A stretch of 64,000 nucleotides of DNA from positions 17,728 to 81,727 of the forward strand of contig QANT01006002.1 in NCBI GenBank assembly GCA_003254885.1, written 5' to 3'. The DNA comes from Purshia tridentata (lineage: Eukaryota > Streptophyta > Magnoliopsida > Rosales > Rosaceae). Positions 51,801-63,300 of this stretch are shown piece after piece. The notes under the pieces are model-generated. The model made no database searches, was not told the origin of the DNA, and saw nothing but the letters and a program-made list of their open reading frames with translations. The position numbers and the translations under genes were made by a program. Position 1 is the stretch's first letter. Every line of letters begins with the position of its first letter.

Positions 51801-52063
51801 ACGAGAACCCTGATAATAGACCAGTGACCGAGCACATATCATCTGAACTTCATCCTACTGAAGATGCTGAAGGATTAGTCGGAGTGAAAGTGGACCATGA
51901 GCAGGACAAGGAGAACCCCGATAATAGACCAGTGCACGTATCATCAGATCCTGTACCAATTGACGAGGAAGTATACTATCAAAGAGAAGATAAAGAAGAG
52001 GCAGCGGTTGAAAATTCTGGGCTTATACAGCATGGAGAGAGCAGTGAAGTTCAAGATTTGTGA
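31193..52063 (+). CDS. SWEETIE: SWEETIE / HEATR5-like giant HEAT-repeat protein
   Basis: Very large HEAT/armadillo solenoid (about 2,200 residues in the family) related to animal HEATR5 and yeast Laa1, which act with AP-1 clathrin adaptors. The Arabidopsis gene affects sugar and trehalose metabolism, senescence and growth. About 35-40 exons over 20.9 kb; start ATG 31193-31195 (MSKKYVRDNVAVPLSQFGVL), stop 52061-52063. Recognisable segments in order: FDLLSDLISAIAEEPK, CEDALYSLLILGARRPVRHL, YSRASSLQGFLSDG, FVRQEAL..ALEGCGG (32949), VQPRGKGPFPPAKKLEGGLQ (33802), ACVLYILRVGVTDQM (35065), AALTLRALAEVDPTCVGG (36761), SAGGMALSTLVPSTVSS (41640), RYRTRVFAAECLS, GHLLLEQYQAQLVSAVRT, PLNDFKDLYYPSFAEWV, VHFKDVLLSMPVTHRQQLQ (last exon). 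The C-terminus is acidic, with DNDWDAFQSFP and three tandem repeats. All exons checked are open; introns hold a SINE and a MULE-type MITE. Exon borders were not all resolved. Confidence 0.92.
38849..38884. repeat. (AC)n microsatellite
   Basis: Eighteen AC units inside a SWEETIE intron, just before the exon that begins with ALSYISVIAAKE. Confidence 0.95.
40933..41020 (-). mobile_element. Short SINE in a SWEETIE intron
   Basis: 88-bp insertion, minus orientation. The plus strand begins with a T-run (A-tail of the element) and contains the complement of a Pol III B-box (AGTTTGAATCC in element sense, near 40959-40970). It is flanked by an 18-base target-site duplication: TTATTTAAATCTCTGAAT at 40915-40932 and TTATTTACATCTCTGAAT at 41021-41038, one mismatch. 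The TSD length and A-tail fit LINE-driven retroposition. A clear A-box was not found, so it may be 5' truncated. Confidence 0.75.
43763..44511. mobile_element. Mutator-like MITE (non-autonomous, 749 bp) in a SWEETIE intron
   Basis: Terminal inverted repeats of about 55 bases begin GGGAAATACTT; the right arm ends AAGTATTTCCC and carries an extra block of about 24 bases inside. Flanks are ATTGAAGAT (43754-43762) and TTTGAAGAT (44512-44520), a 9-base target-site duplication with one mismatch, the length expected for Mutator superfamily elements. The interior has no transposase. It sits in the intron between exons ending ICRNV (about 43602) and starting VLATSMRRNADG (about 44741). Confidence 0.8.
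48794..48837. repeat. (GA)n tract with poly-G and an unresolved base
   Basis: About 17 GA units pass into GGGGGG and an N at 48837 within a SWEETIE intron. The N is a sequencing or assembly ambiguity and does not touch coding sequence. Confidence 0.95.
51629..51940 (+). repeat. Three in-frame tandem repeats in the SWEETIE C-terminal tail
   Basis: Units at 51629-51736 (36 codons), 51737-51838 (34) and 51839-51940 (34). Each contains PTEDxEGxVGxKVDHEQ and ENxDNRPV. The DNA is also highly similar, so duplication is recent relative to the gene. The tail is acidic and predicted disordered, so copy number may vary freely. Confidence 0.92.
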
Positions 52064-52963
52064 AAAGCAATGATGATGGTGCTAAGTTAAAATGATACAG
52101 CATTTGTTATATAATAACAATACAGAATTATGTACACAGGTTTTGTTGCCCCTCCAAACGCCGAGATAACTTTATATCGTCAGAAAAAGTCAAAAGTGCT
52201 ATCTTAATTTGATCTCTCTCTAGTGTTGCTGAGCACTCATCCCTATATCTAAGTCTGAATCTTCCCTCTTTAAGTAACCTTTTTACTAAATGCAAAGCGA
52301 AAATGATTGACGTGCAGTCTGAACTCCAACCATAGTATGTTCAATAGTATGTATATCGTAAAAAAGAAGGAACTAATTTGTTACCAAACAAGTTTTGTTT
52401 TTCTTAAAATAGAAAGTAAAATAGTATAGTTTTTAAAAATTAAATAAAGATGCACTTAATTTCTTTTTAGGGATTCATTATAACAGCCGTGCGTTAAGTT
52501 CGAGTCTCACTTGAATTCACAAATAACTTTTTCACGTTACTCACTTTAATTTTGTCCGCGAGTTACACGTGCCAAATTTGAATCAATAACAATGTCTCTT
52601 TATTTGATAAACAAAATTAGCTAGTATATTTACCCTTACACTAATCAAAGCAGTCATGAAATTTGGTGTTTCACAACATAAACAATTAAACACATTCCAA
52701 CTTGGACTCTGGTTTTAGTTATAGACTAAACTCTTTGGTTCTAGCCCTCTCATTTCTTTGCCCCTTTTGGACTCTGGTGCCGCCCAATGGATGAACATGA
52801 AGTCAAGTCTTTTAACTTAGTACGTTAGTAGTTAGGACAGACCGGTTCTTTTTATTGTGGACCGGCCCCTGGCGAGCCATATGACACTGTTTCCCTGTTC
52901 CTCTCTCTCTCTCATCAGAATTTGACATCAGCTTGCTTAGGTAGGCCTCAAACAGTCGGAGAC
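52064..52963. other. Intergenic region between SWEETIE and ATR3
   Basis: 900 bases, AT-rich. A B-box-like AAGTTCGAGTCTC lies at about 52497-52509 without a convincing A-box. CT repeats at 52902-52913 lie in the probable ATR3 leader. Nothing else gene-like. Confidence 0.6.
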
Positions 52964-54389
52964 ATGGAAGAGAGGCCGAAGAAGCTACTTATACTCTACG
53001 CCACTCAAACCGGAAACGCGTTAGACGCTGCCGAGCGAGTGGGCCGTGAAGCCGAGCGCAGAGGCTGCCCCGTCCACCTCCTTTCCATCGACCAATACGA
53101 CGCCGTAACTCTTTTCCATTCCATTTCTTTTTCATAAATTATAGTCTAGAATGAACACAATCACCATCTTCGAATAACGCACTAATTTGGTTTCTTTGTT
53201 TACTGTCTCAGAGTTGCTTACCTCAGGAGGGCACTGTAATTTTTGTGGTTTCAACTACAGGCCAGGGAGACACACCCGATTCCCTGAAGGTTTGCTTGGC
53301 AATTGAATTGCTTGTTTATTTACTTATTTATGATAACTATTCCGTGAGGCCCAGATGTTTATTTTTGCATATATAATATGTGCAGGGATTTTGGAAGTAT
53401 CTTTTGAAGAAAAATTTAAGTGGGAACTGGCTGAACGGACTTCATTATGCCGTTTTTGGATTGGGTGATTCTGGGTACCAGAAATTTAATGTAATACTTT
53501 AGTTTTTTTTGTGTCATTCTTTATCTTCTGCATGACTGTTTTGTCTAATGTTTAATATGACGGATGAGACTAAACTTCTCGACCCTCTAATTTAAATGGA
53601 ACTTCTATGGTCATGATGGGTTATGGCTGCAGTTTGTGGCAAAGAAGCTTGATAGAAGGCTTTTGGATCTTGGGGCAACCCCAATTGTCCAAAGAGGTTT
53701 GGGAGATGATCAGCACCCATCAGGGTATGTTTCCACTATTAGAAAATTAATTAATTAAATGAAGTTTTTCACTACGCTCTAGATTGGGACAAATATTATT
53801 TTTAACATTGACAGTTATGAGGCTGCTCTGGATCCTTGGATGACATCTTTGTGGGATATGTTGAATGAAATCAATCCCAAATTCTTTCCAAAGGGCCCCC
53901 ACTTTTTGATTCCATATGAGGATTTGATAGCCGAACCTAAAATTCAAATTGTGTATCATGACATTGAGAAGGTGGATTCCCAATTTTCAACTATTTCAGG
54001 TAATTTGGCTGTTTAGAGTTCCCGTCTTGGTATAATCACAGCAATTACTTTGTTGTTGTTTGCAAACATCATTATACAAGGTCAATATTTATAAAGCACG
54101 TCTGTAAAGCTGTGAATGACACATCACAAGTTTTATTTTCTTTTCCAATTGACCCTTTGAACCAAAATGAATCCTACATTAGACAGGAAGTTGATGTCTG
54201 ATAGTGCATGTGTCAATACCGTTGAGCTCATCCTTCCATACAGTTCGCACATAGTGTCTAATTAAGCCATGCCTTGTGGTTTTCTCAGACTTGAGTCACA
54301 TTGAGTTGCAGATTGAAAGGGCTCGCAAAATGTCACCTGTAAAGTTTTATCATGACAAGTATAGGCCTGACTGCATTCTTAAAATGGTT

Positions 54390-54426
<37 letters not shown>

Positions 54427-56907
54427 CAGCAAATATTTTTTTGTCTCATGCATTCCTCAACTCATTTAAACTTGCTCATGTAGGTCAGAAACCAACTGTT
54501 GACTAAATCAGGTAGTAAAGATAAAGAGGTGCATCACTTCGAATTTGAATTTGTATCATCTGTAAGTTCTCTACTACTGTATGTGCTTACTACTTTTTAT
54601 TGTTAATTATACCATTGTGTATCATTCTTTTTCTTTCCAAGTGAAATGTTTCATTTATGTAAATCAGGCTATTGATTATGAAGTTGGTGATGTCCTTGAG
54701 GTTCTCCCCAGTCAAAATCCTGCTGCAATAGATGCTTTCATACTTCGTTGTAATTTGGATCCTGAATCATTCATCACTGTGAGTAGTTTCTCTTGTAGAT
54801 TAGTGGAATGTGGATGATACTACATTACAATTTGGATATTTTCTTTTTTGATATGATTGAAATAACTCTTGAAGCATTAGAGTAAATATCCCAAAGAGGG
54901 AGACATGAATATATGGGTTGGAGAAATACGAAGTTGATATGTCAAAGTATTGCAGGATTGAAGAATTGTGAGAGAAGAAATTATGTGATGCAGACGTTAA
55001 ATGTGAGAAAGTGAGGAAGAGAGAAGGATAGATATAAAGGGCGTGGTATCTCACTATTTATTATATAATAGATTTTTTTTTTTTTGTAGAAGAGGGGTAG
55101 AGATAAGGTAGGAAAGGGATCATATATATACAAATCTTCAGCTTTTTATATTTTCCTTCATTGTTTACAGAAGCACTATATTATATCCACCTATACATAA
55201 GTGTGCTTCATTTTATTCTTAATCATAGAATTGTTGATTTCAGGTTCATCCTTTGGAGATGGAGAATCATCTTCTTGATACTTGTATCCCCATGAAATTG
55301 AAAACTTTTGTTGAATTGACAATGGATGTTGCATCAGCTTCTCCTCGACGCTATTTCTTTGAGGCAAGAATCCAGTATGTAACTCATGGATTTCTATTAG
55401 CAAACATTTTAGAGAAAGCACCACTTCCTGCTTATGTTACAACCAGATTCTTGCTTGATTGTCACTGATTTATAGATTCAACCGTTTATGAAATCTTAGT
55501 AATTTTAATAAATAGGAAAAATTATGATATTGCTAAAATGGTAATGGTAACATAACTTTCAACCTAACATCTTACATATAAACGTATGGAATGGAAAGTC
55601 TAATTAAGAAACTATTTAGTTTGTTATTGTTGTTGTGCACATATGCCTGTGCCCTTCAGTTGATCTTCCGTAAATATTTTCAGGTCATGAGCATGTTTGC
55701 AACAGCTGAACATGAAAAGGAAAGACTTGCATATTTTGTGTCACCTGAAGGAAGAGATGATCTATACCAATACAATCAGAGGGAACGGAGGACTGTTCTA
55801 GAGGTGCTGTCAAGTCTATTGATGAATTTGATATTTCCTCCTTTATGTATTCCTATCATAAATAAGAAACTTGCATGTAAATTAGTCTTCTGTATAGTCT
55901 ATTTTATAGGCTTGAACCAACTAGCTAATTAGGTATCAGTTGAATGATTTGTTAGTTCTGATACTGTTCATTTTTGTTTTGCTTATTTGCCATTTACCAA
56001 GAACGTTGGTGGAAGGGTAGTTTACCTTTTTATTAATTTAGTTATATTTAAAAATACAGGTATTAGAGGATTTTCCCTCCGTTCAAATGCCATTCGAATG
56101 GCTATTACAGTTGGTTCCTCCTTTGAAAACGAGAGCTTTCTCCATCTCTTCATCCCCTTCAGCTCACCCCAATCAAGTGCACTTAACAGTGAATGTAGTG
56201 TCATGGACAACACCTTTCAAAAGAAATCGAGAAGGCCTCTGCTCCAAGTGGCTAGCCAAGCTTGATCCAGAACAATGTATGGCATATGCAAAACTTCTAA
56301 AGCATATTATAATGAAGCATTGAAGTGTATTATATGAACTACCCTTTTATATTTTGATTTTTTTCCGTCACAAACAGGCATTTATGTCCCAGTGTGGTTT
56401 CAAAAAGGTTCCCTTCCTCCCCCACCACCATCACTTCCTCTCATTCTCATTGGACCTGGAACTGGCTGTGCGCCTTTTCGTGGATTTGTGAAGGAAAGAG
56501 CCATACAGAGTTTGACTGGTTCAACTGCTCCAGTAATGTTCTTCTTTGGATGCAGAAATGAGGACAATGATTTATTATACAGAGATTTTTGGTTGTCTCA
56601 TTCAAAAAATGGCGGGGTACTTTCAGAAGCAAAGGGTGGAGGCTTTTATGTTGCCTTCTCAAGAGACCAGCCACAGAAGGTGTATGTTCAGCATAAGATG
56701 AAGGAACATAGCCAAAGGGTGTGGAATTTGCTGATGAAAGGGGCTGCTATCTATGTTGCAGGTTCTTCGACAAAAATGCCTTCGGATGTGTTGTTAGCCT
56801 TCGAGGAAATTATTTGCAAAGAAAGTGGGCTTCCTCAGGAATCTGCAGCGAGATGGCTTAAGGCTCTGGAAAAGGCTGGCAAATACCATGTTGAAGCTTG
56901 GAGTTGA
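52964..56907 (+). CDS. ATR3: NADPH-dependent diflavin oxidoreductase (ATR3 / Tah18 type)
   Basis: Cytosolic FMN/FAD reductase that passes NADPH electrons to the Fe-S protein DRE2 (anamorsin) in early cytosolic iron-sulfur cluster assembly; essential in Arabidopsis embryos. Start ATG 52964 (MEERPKKLLILYATQTGNAL), stop 56905-56907; roughly 620 aa in more than ten exons. FMN domain: YATQTGNA at residues 12-19, STTGQGDTPDS, FGLGDSGYQKFN. Linker: HIELQIERARKMSP. FAD domain: EVGDVLEVLPSQNP, TRAFSISSSP and GLCSKWLA. NADPH domain: LIGPGTGCAPFRGF, FFFGCRNEDNDLLYRDFW, YVAGSSTKMPSDV, ending KYHVEAWS, whose Trp covers the flavin in this family. No membrane anchor precedes the FMN domain, which distinguishes it from cytochrome P450 reductases. 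The intron near 54391 holds a CT microsatellite. Confidence 0.95.
54391..54426. repeat. (CT)n microsatellite
   Basis: About 17 CT units starting 5 bases after an ATR3 exon end (AAAATG|GTTG). Its closeness to the donor site could affect splicing if the length varies. Confidence 0.9.
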
Positions 56908-57055
56908 CTGTTGCTTCAATCTTTATGCTACTGCACAATCTGCTGGTGGGAATAATCGGAAACTAGCTTTTACAGTGAAGGTACTAGAAATTGAATCTTT
57001 CGCGGGAACTTCAAGTTCGTGACTTTGATTTCGTGTGATTTATGCGTAGACAGGG

Positions 57056-57101
57056 TTGGATCATTGGATCATTGGATCATTGGATCATTGGATCATTGGA
57101 T
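57056..57101. repeat. 8-bp tandem repeat (TTGGATCA)
   Basis: Five perfect copies plus a partial one, about 150 bases after the ATR3 stop codon and probably in its 3' UTR. Confidence 0.92.
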
Positions 57102-57420
57102 AGTGGAGATAGCATCTGTACAAGGAGAGAGATCATAGGCTGGTAATGACAAGCATTCCATGCCTAGGGATCCCGCTCCTCTGCAGTTATCAAGGCTGCT
57201 GTTTTGTCAGAGATTGATCTCAATCTTTCTTTTTCCTTTTTTTTAATTTGAGTAATTGTGCTTTGAAAATAATTCATTTATTGTGATTCATGGGAACATT
57301 TGTATTTATGAAAGGTTTAAATGAAAAAGTAAAAGAGATAAGGTATTCTCCGTTCTCTTGATTCTGACTAAAAGAAGTACTAGATTTTATTGATATTATA
57401 ACACAAATACATGATTGATA

Positions 57421-57532
57421 AGCCTTTGGGTTAGTTGGTTAGTTCAAGTGGCAAGTGAGGTTGAGAAAATGGATTAGGATTAGGCTAGCTAGGGTTGAAT
57501 CGCTTTCTATATAAAAAAAACAACCACATGTA
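57421..57532 (+). mobile_element. tRNA-derived SINE between ATR3 and PSRP3
   Basis: 112 bp. A perfect A-box (TAGTTCAAGTGG, 57440-57451) is followed by a B-box (GGTTGAATCGC, 57493-57503) 41 bases later, with an A-rich stretch (TATATAAAAAAAAC) near the 3' end. Flanking target-site duplication: ACATGATTGATA at 57409-57420 and ACATGATCGATA at 57533-57544, one mismatch in 12. The A-run is followed by about 12 non-A bases, so the exact 3' end is uncertain. Confidence 0.7.
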
Positions 57533-57662
57533 ACATGATCGATATTTTGAGTAATGACAAGGATGTGGGGTGGAGCTATCAAAAAGTATCGCAAAATATT
57601 CGATCGAGTTTGGGTTGGTTTAGGCCTCAACTTCAGTCTTCAGCCCATCTAATCTCTTAGAT

Positions 57663-57750
57663 TGGGCCAACATGATAGACCTTTGTTCTCACTTCCCACA
57701 AAACAGTGAATCTGGGCCTTTATTGGGCCTAGATTATCAAGATAGGCCCA
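57663..57750 (+). promoter_or_regulatory. Cluster of four site II (TGGGCC/GGCCCA) elements
   Basis: TGGGCC at 57663-57668, 57713-57718 and 57724-57729, and GGCCCA at 57745-57750, about 130-215 bases before the PSRP3 ATG. Site II elements bind TCP factors and are typical of plant ribosomal-protein and organelle-biogenesis promoters, which fits the downstream gene. Confidence 0.65.
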
Positions 57751-57876
57751 GAAGCAAGGTGAATGTCATTTTATCCGCTCACAATCTGACACGACATAAG
57801 TAGATGTCTCTCTCTTTCTGGTCTCTTGAGTATAGCTGAAAGGGTGAGATAGATAAGAAATTAAGAAGAAAGGCGG

Positions 57877-58870
57877 ATGTTATCTATGGGTTTGGGGATT
57901 GAGTGTCAGGCAAACTTGAGTGCCTCCATGAGGCTACAGCTGCCTCAGCAAAAGCTTATGGTTAATGGGCATAGAGCATTGAAGCCAAGGACTTCTGCGT
58001 TCTTTGTTTCTCACTCGCTGCCTGAGCTGAAGCTCAGACTGACCCACACAACAAGAAACGTCAAACTCTCAGCCACTGCCGAGTCTCTAGTCTCTCAAGA
58101 AACGCGAGCTGATGACACCACCACCGAAACCCCTCCAGAAAAAGAGGTCTGCTTCATCTCTCTCTGCTGGGTTTTTATTTTTATTCTTTCCTTGTCTAAT
58201 TTGTTTCATTTTATAATCGAACATTGTCGTTCGTTTTCTGGGTTTGGTTTCTGAGAAAATTGTACGGTAAGGGTTTATTGGCATTCATTTGCTGAGTTGC
58301 GTGGGTTTGCTTTAAAATCTTGCTTGGAATAAAAGTCTATAATGTAAAGCTAGAAATTTATGTTACTCAGGCTTCATTATTGACTTGTAAATGAGTGATT
58401 TATATTTATATTTTTGGGGTCATCTGACTCAATTGAGCTTATTAATCCTTGGTTTTGATTTAGTTGATATAGCCATTTTATAAAAGGCAAGCAGTGAATA
58501 TCTGATTCAATATTTTCATCCTTTCATTTCCCACATTTTACCAGTAACCAAACAAACTTTTGGTTAACTTGTCTTTTTGATATTGTAGAAGCTTGGAGTG
58601 GTTGTGAAGCCAAGTGAAAAACCAAGGCTTGTGTTGAAGTTCATTTGGATGGAAAAGAACATCGGCATTGCGCTGGACCAAGTGATACCGGGTCATGGCT
58701 CCATCCCTCTCAGCCCTTATTACTTTTGGCCTAGGAAAGATGCTTGGGAGGAGCTCAAGGTCTTACTTGAGAGCAAGCCTTGGATTTCTCAGAAGCAGAT
58801 GATTATTCTTCTCAATCAGGCTACCGATATCATCAATTTGTGGCAGCAGAGTGGTGGCAATTTGGCGTAA
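57877..58870 (+). CDS. PSRP3: Plastid-specific 30S ribosomal protein 3 (PSRP3, Ycf65 family), chloroplastic
   Basis: Two exons (57877-58146, 58589-58870) give 552 nt and 183 aa. The first about 75 residues are Ser/Arg/Lys-rich and low in acidic residues, as in a chloroplast transit peptide, followed by an acidic hinge ([12 protein letters not shown]). The mature Ycf65 domain is nearly all exon 2: [80 protein letters not shown]. It is a component of the plastid small ribosomal subunit, of cyanobacterial origin. An alternative start is the ATG at 57886 (MGLGIECQ), which removes three residues and does not change targeting. Site II elements upstream fit a ribosomal gene. Confidence 0.95.
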
Positions 58871-60309
58871 GCTTTCAGTGTAGAAATTTTTTGAATTCTA
58901 AGGAGTTGTGTGTTATAGTATGGGCATGCTTGAATGTTAGGAATACTCTGTATAACCTGCTGATTTAGAGCTCTTTCGACTACTTGTGTATCACAATTTG
59001 TTAAATTTGAATGAGATATGGGTTCTTTGTTTCTCTTTCGATGATATGGATTGTTTCTGTGCTAACCGTCAACTGTTAAGAATTCACTTGTGAAAAAGGC
59101 TTCTGAGTAGCCATTATATGGTGTTAAATCATTTTATTTATTAACAATACCAGTATTCTTTACGTGTTTGTAATTGCATTATGTTGGTATGCATCCATTG
59201 CCAAGCTAGGGTTCTCATATGCAACAGCTCCTTCTGTCAAAGTGGATTTGGGCTTGGTTTTCTGTCTCTCAATAAGTCGATCTGATACGAACTTGAAGCA
59301 GATGGTGTCCTTTCTATCTTTTTGTTCTCCTGTTCTTGGAAATGTATTCTACGATTGTTATCGATCAATCAACTATGGCTTTTTGTTCTCCATCAGTAAT
59401 GATCTTGTTGAAGCTGCATAAGCCCCATGTATTCAAACGACGCAGCCTCTTGCAGCTACTTCTTCATAAACCTCTTCACGTTTTCTTGGCTTCCATCTAT
59501 TCAAAGAAATTTATAGGCGTCATCTCTAAGCTCAGGATCATCCAACTGCAACTTGGCAGAGCAAGCTCAGAGCCTCAGACTGCTGCTTCTGGCCTATGTA
59601 TCATTAAACATCCAATTTCTGCTGTGGTCATCATATATAACCAAGTAGCAAACGATCTCTCTTAAGGTAGAGGAATTTCAAATTACAGTCTTTTGTGAAC
59701 CGCAAACTGTCATGTTCAATGTAATTCAACCATAAAAGGCAAACATTCACTATTGTCCTAACAACAGCGACGATGAACCCTGCTCACAATAGCAAGTTGC
59801 TAATAGATGCAACCTCAGCCATTCTCCAATTGTAAAAACGTGAAGGAGCCTACCATCTGAAATGTCACCATTTGGTTAAACATTATGGAGGAATTGTTCT
59901 TTATCAGAAAGAATTATATTACCCTTGAAACAATCTTCCCACATTCTCTTTCTTTTTGAACTCTCTGTGAATTCTACAAGCTCATGAATAAGATCTACTA
60001 AATAATTACAGAGGCATATATAAACAATAAGAACAAAAAATTTACGAAAAAGACAAGAAGATGTGAGGTAAGTATATAAAACCAAAATTATCTTCTTTCT
60101 GGGAGAAAAAAAATCTGTATATAATATGGTAACCAATAGTCGAAACAGAGAAGTTATGCCATCCAAAACATGAAAAAGGATCGACACCGTCTGCAAGAGA
60201 GATACAGGATAAATATCTGGAATTGGAGTATCAGACACCCTATTAAAGTTAACCCACATGGCAGAGAGTTCAGAAACAGATAATAAGACCAAAGTAAACC
60301 CAATTCTCA
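58871..60309. other. Convergent intergenic region between PSRP3 and RAD23
   Basis: Contains the PSRP3 3' UTR (from 58871) and the RAD23 3' UTR (to about 59700). The stretch 59420-59660 reads, on the minus strand, like a broken coding fragment (see findings). Several ORFs here on both strands lack support. Confidence 0.55.
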
Positions 60310-63300
60310 TCATTCCTCAAACTCATGCATGTGATCCAAGAGATAGTTGGCTGCCAGCTCCTCATTCTTGTTGCATGCAAAGTATACCTCCAACACTAGG
60401 GCCCGATCGAAACCCATAGCTTCTAGCTGCAAGAAGAAGATTTGCATTTCAGTAATTGACTGAGACCGGTGAAAAATCAGAGCCCCAATAACTGGAACAT
60501 GAGAACAAAAACAATAACTGGAACATATACACAAATAAACTTACACGTTCAATGGCTTCTCGCTCCTCAGGGGTGACGGTCACAGCCTGTGGCATTGCTG
60601 AACCCAACTGACCCAATAGATTCCTGAGCATATAGTGTCAAATAAATTAGCTACATGTGTATCCAATTATCAACAAAGAAATCACCAAGTAAAGCAGATT
60701 TGACTAACCCTTCTCCCCCCTCAACAGGCTCATTTATCAAGCGTAAGAAGTCAGCTTGATGTGCTTGAATGAGCTGCATTAGATGTGGATTTTGCTTCCC
60801 TAACTCTTGAAGCATAGGCTGCAACAGGGTAGGATACCATGAGTCCTAAAATTATAATAGCAAAGGAAAAGACAGGCCAAATGAGAAAAAGAAAAAGATA
60901 ACAAAATAAAGATCAGCAAAAAATACCTGCAGAATTTGAGGGTTCGCTTGTACCATACCTCTCAAGGCTTGGAACTGAAATAATGAATTGGAAGCTTAGA
61001 TACCTCGACCACAAAAACAAAAAATAAGCGGATTCCATGAAGAAAAAAATATGCATATATATACCTGTGGACTGTTGCGCAGGAAATCCAAATTGCCTGC
61101 ACCAGCATTTGCACCCATATTGGGAAGGCCCTGATTCAAGAGAGTAGAATAAATCACTTGACCCTACAACAAGGTTCATAGGTTACTAACCAGATAGTAT
61201 CTACCTGTGGAAACAGATCTAGTGGATTTGCGTTGGGCCCACCAGTAGCCGCTGCTGGTTGTGGAGCCTGGGCTGGAGGATTTACTGCTGGAGGATTTAC
61301 TCCTGCCAGGGGATTTGCTGCCAGAGGATTTGCTGCCTGTTCACCAGCAGGAACTTGGGCTGCTGGCGGGACTTCAGCTTGTTCAGGAATGCCCTGAAAT
61401 ACATTAATTCTTGTGTCAATCTGATAGTACCACCTAAATGTGCTTGCCACTACATATACTGACAGGATAATGGAACCAAAACAAGTAATTGGTAAAGATA
61501 AACAAGACCAACGAAGTATAAACCATTAGTCTATATTTTTTCCTAATTTCCTTAAGGCGATGACAAAAAATTGTATGAAAAATGAACTTAAAAAACATGA
61601 CCAAACTGGTTAGCATCTGATGGTTGGCAAGCAACAACGAGGTCTTCACTTCACTTTTGAACACTTAGGTAAATATTCACCCATTTCCGATTCCCCAGCC
61701 AATTTCATTGCTCATATAACCGTGGATGGAAATATCATAACCCAACACCATTGAGTACCATCATTAATATCAAAGTATGCAAATTGTTACAAGTAGGCAA
61801 TATTTATCAACTGAGACTTATATGACACAAGTAGGCAGATCTGAAACAGAAAAAAAATACCTACCAAGTAATTAAAACCTTTAGATAATAGCTGATAAAT
61901 TTGTTCCACCCTTTTTCCACTTGCGATTACATCCTCATTTTCAACAAGCGGAATGAATTACTCTGGGGTTCAATGTTATGTATTGGACAACATCCTCACA
62001 TAATTTGTTAACTCAGAGAAAAGTCCCAACCAATAGACAGAACATATTGTCAACGTCAACAATTCAAAAAATAAAAATAAAGTGCAAGGTCATTTTCCAC
62101 TTTCAGAAAGACACCAAAACAGTACTTCTTACTTGTACTGCCATGGATCTTGCTAATATAAACATGTAAACTTGAAATAATAAAGCAATATTGGAAAATT
62201 ACAATCCAGATCCAGCGTGAACACGAAAAAGAACAAAGAATCAAAAAAATCAAAGTTGCTAGTACTCACAGAATATAGATATTCAACAGCCCTTTCAGGG
62301 TTGTTATAAGCAGCACGTAAAGCACGGACAACAGTGTCCCTGTCCCAACTTCCTCCACCCATATCTAGTATCTGCTGAATGGTAGGCTCTAAAGTATTTC
62401 CTGCAACAAGATTTGATGCAGCTTGGCCATACACATCTGATCTTGATCTGCATCAAACCAATACAATCAAATCAGAATGAAACAATAAAAATCTACCAAA
62501 TTATGAAAAATAAACAAATGACTTCAAATTCTCAATAATAGTTTACACTAGAGGGAGGAAAAAAAAAAAAAAAACCAAAGCACTTGGTCGTGACGGTCAA
62601 AATATGAAATTCATTAACAGATGCTACGAGAAGTACTCACGAATCAGCAGGAGTTACAACAGCAGCAGTTTCAACCACAGGCTGTGACCTGGACAGTTCA
62701 CCAAGACCAAAGTACGAAATCAAATCAAGCACTAAATGCTAAATGCTACCAAATTCAAAATAATTACTAAATAGAGGCTATAAATAGCAATAAACTACAC
62801 TTCAAAAAAGAAAAAAAAAACCAACCATATAAAGCTAACTCATCAGTTTATTATGACATGGTTGCAAGATCATAATAGGAAGCTTATATAAAGAAAATTA
62901 CACAATTAAATTAAAAGTAAACAAGGAAAAGGAGGCATAAATGCATATTGTAAATTTAAAATCATTAACAGTCAAAACTAATCTCAGATTGTTAGTAGTA
63001 TTAGTTAAAAATTGTTAGTTTATCCTACAATTTGGTGAAATTATATAATATGGCAAAAATATGTAGGTCTTACTAATTAGAAACAATACTATACTTCATA
63101 TTTTAATGATGATCAGATTGTAAACAAAAATATCCACATGCAAAGGACGAACAAAAAATACATTCTGTAAAAATAATTTTAGATGAAAAATTCAAAAGAA
63201 AAAAAAAATTAAAGGAGAAGCTACAGGTGTGAGGCAACACTTACTGTGCCACAGCTGGAGCAGGAGCTGGAGTTGCCGCTGATGGTGCTGTCGCGGTAGG

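Noticed and set aside
52490-52520. tRNA gene or SINE signalled by AAGTTCGAGTCTC
   Set aside because: Only the B-box is present; upstream 60 bases lack an A-box and no cloverleaf can be drawn.
59164-59665. Two overlapping plus-strand ORFs (85 and 109 codons) after PSRP3
   Set aside because: Frames overlap each other, no recognisable domain, no splice continuity; probably 3' UTR or intergenic sequence.
59876-60313. 145-codon minus-strand ORF starting at the RAD23 stop codon
   Set aside because: It lies in the RAD23 3' UTR, has no domain, is Leu/Phe/Ile-rich from AT-rich DNA, and its ATG overlaps the RAD23 stop. Best read as a chance ORF.
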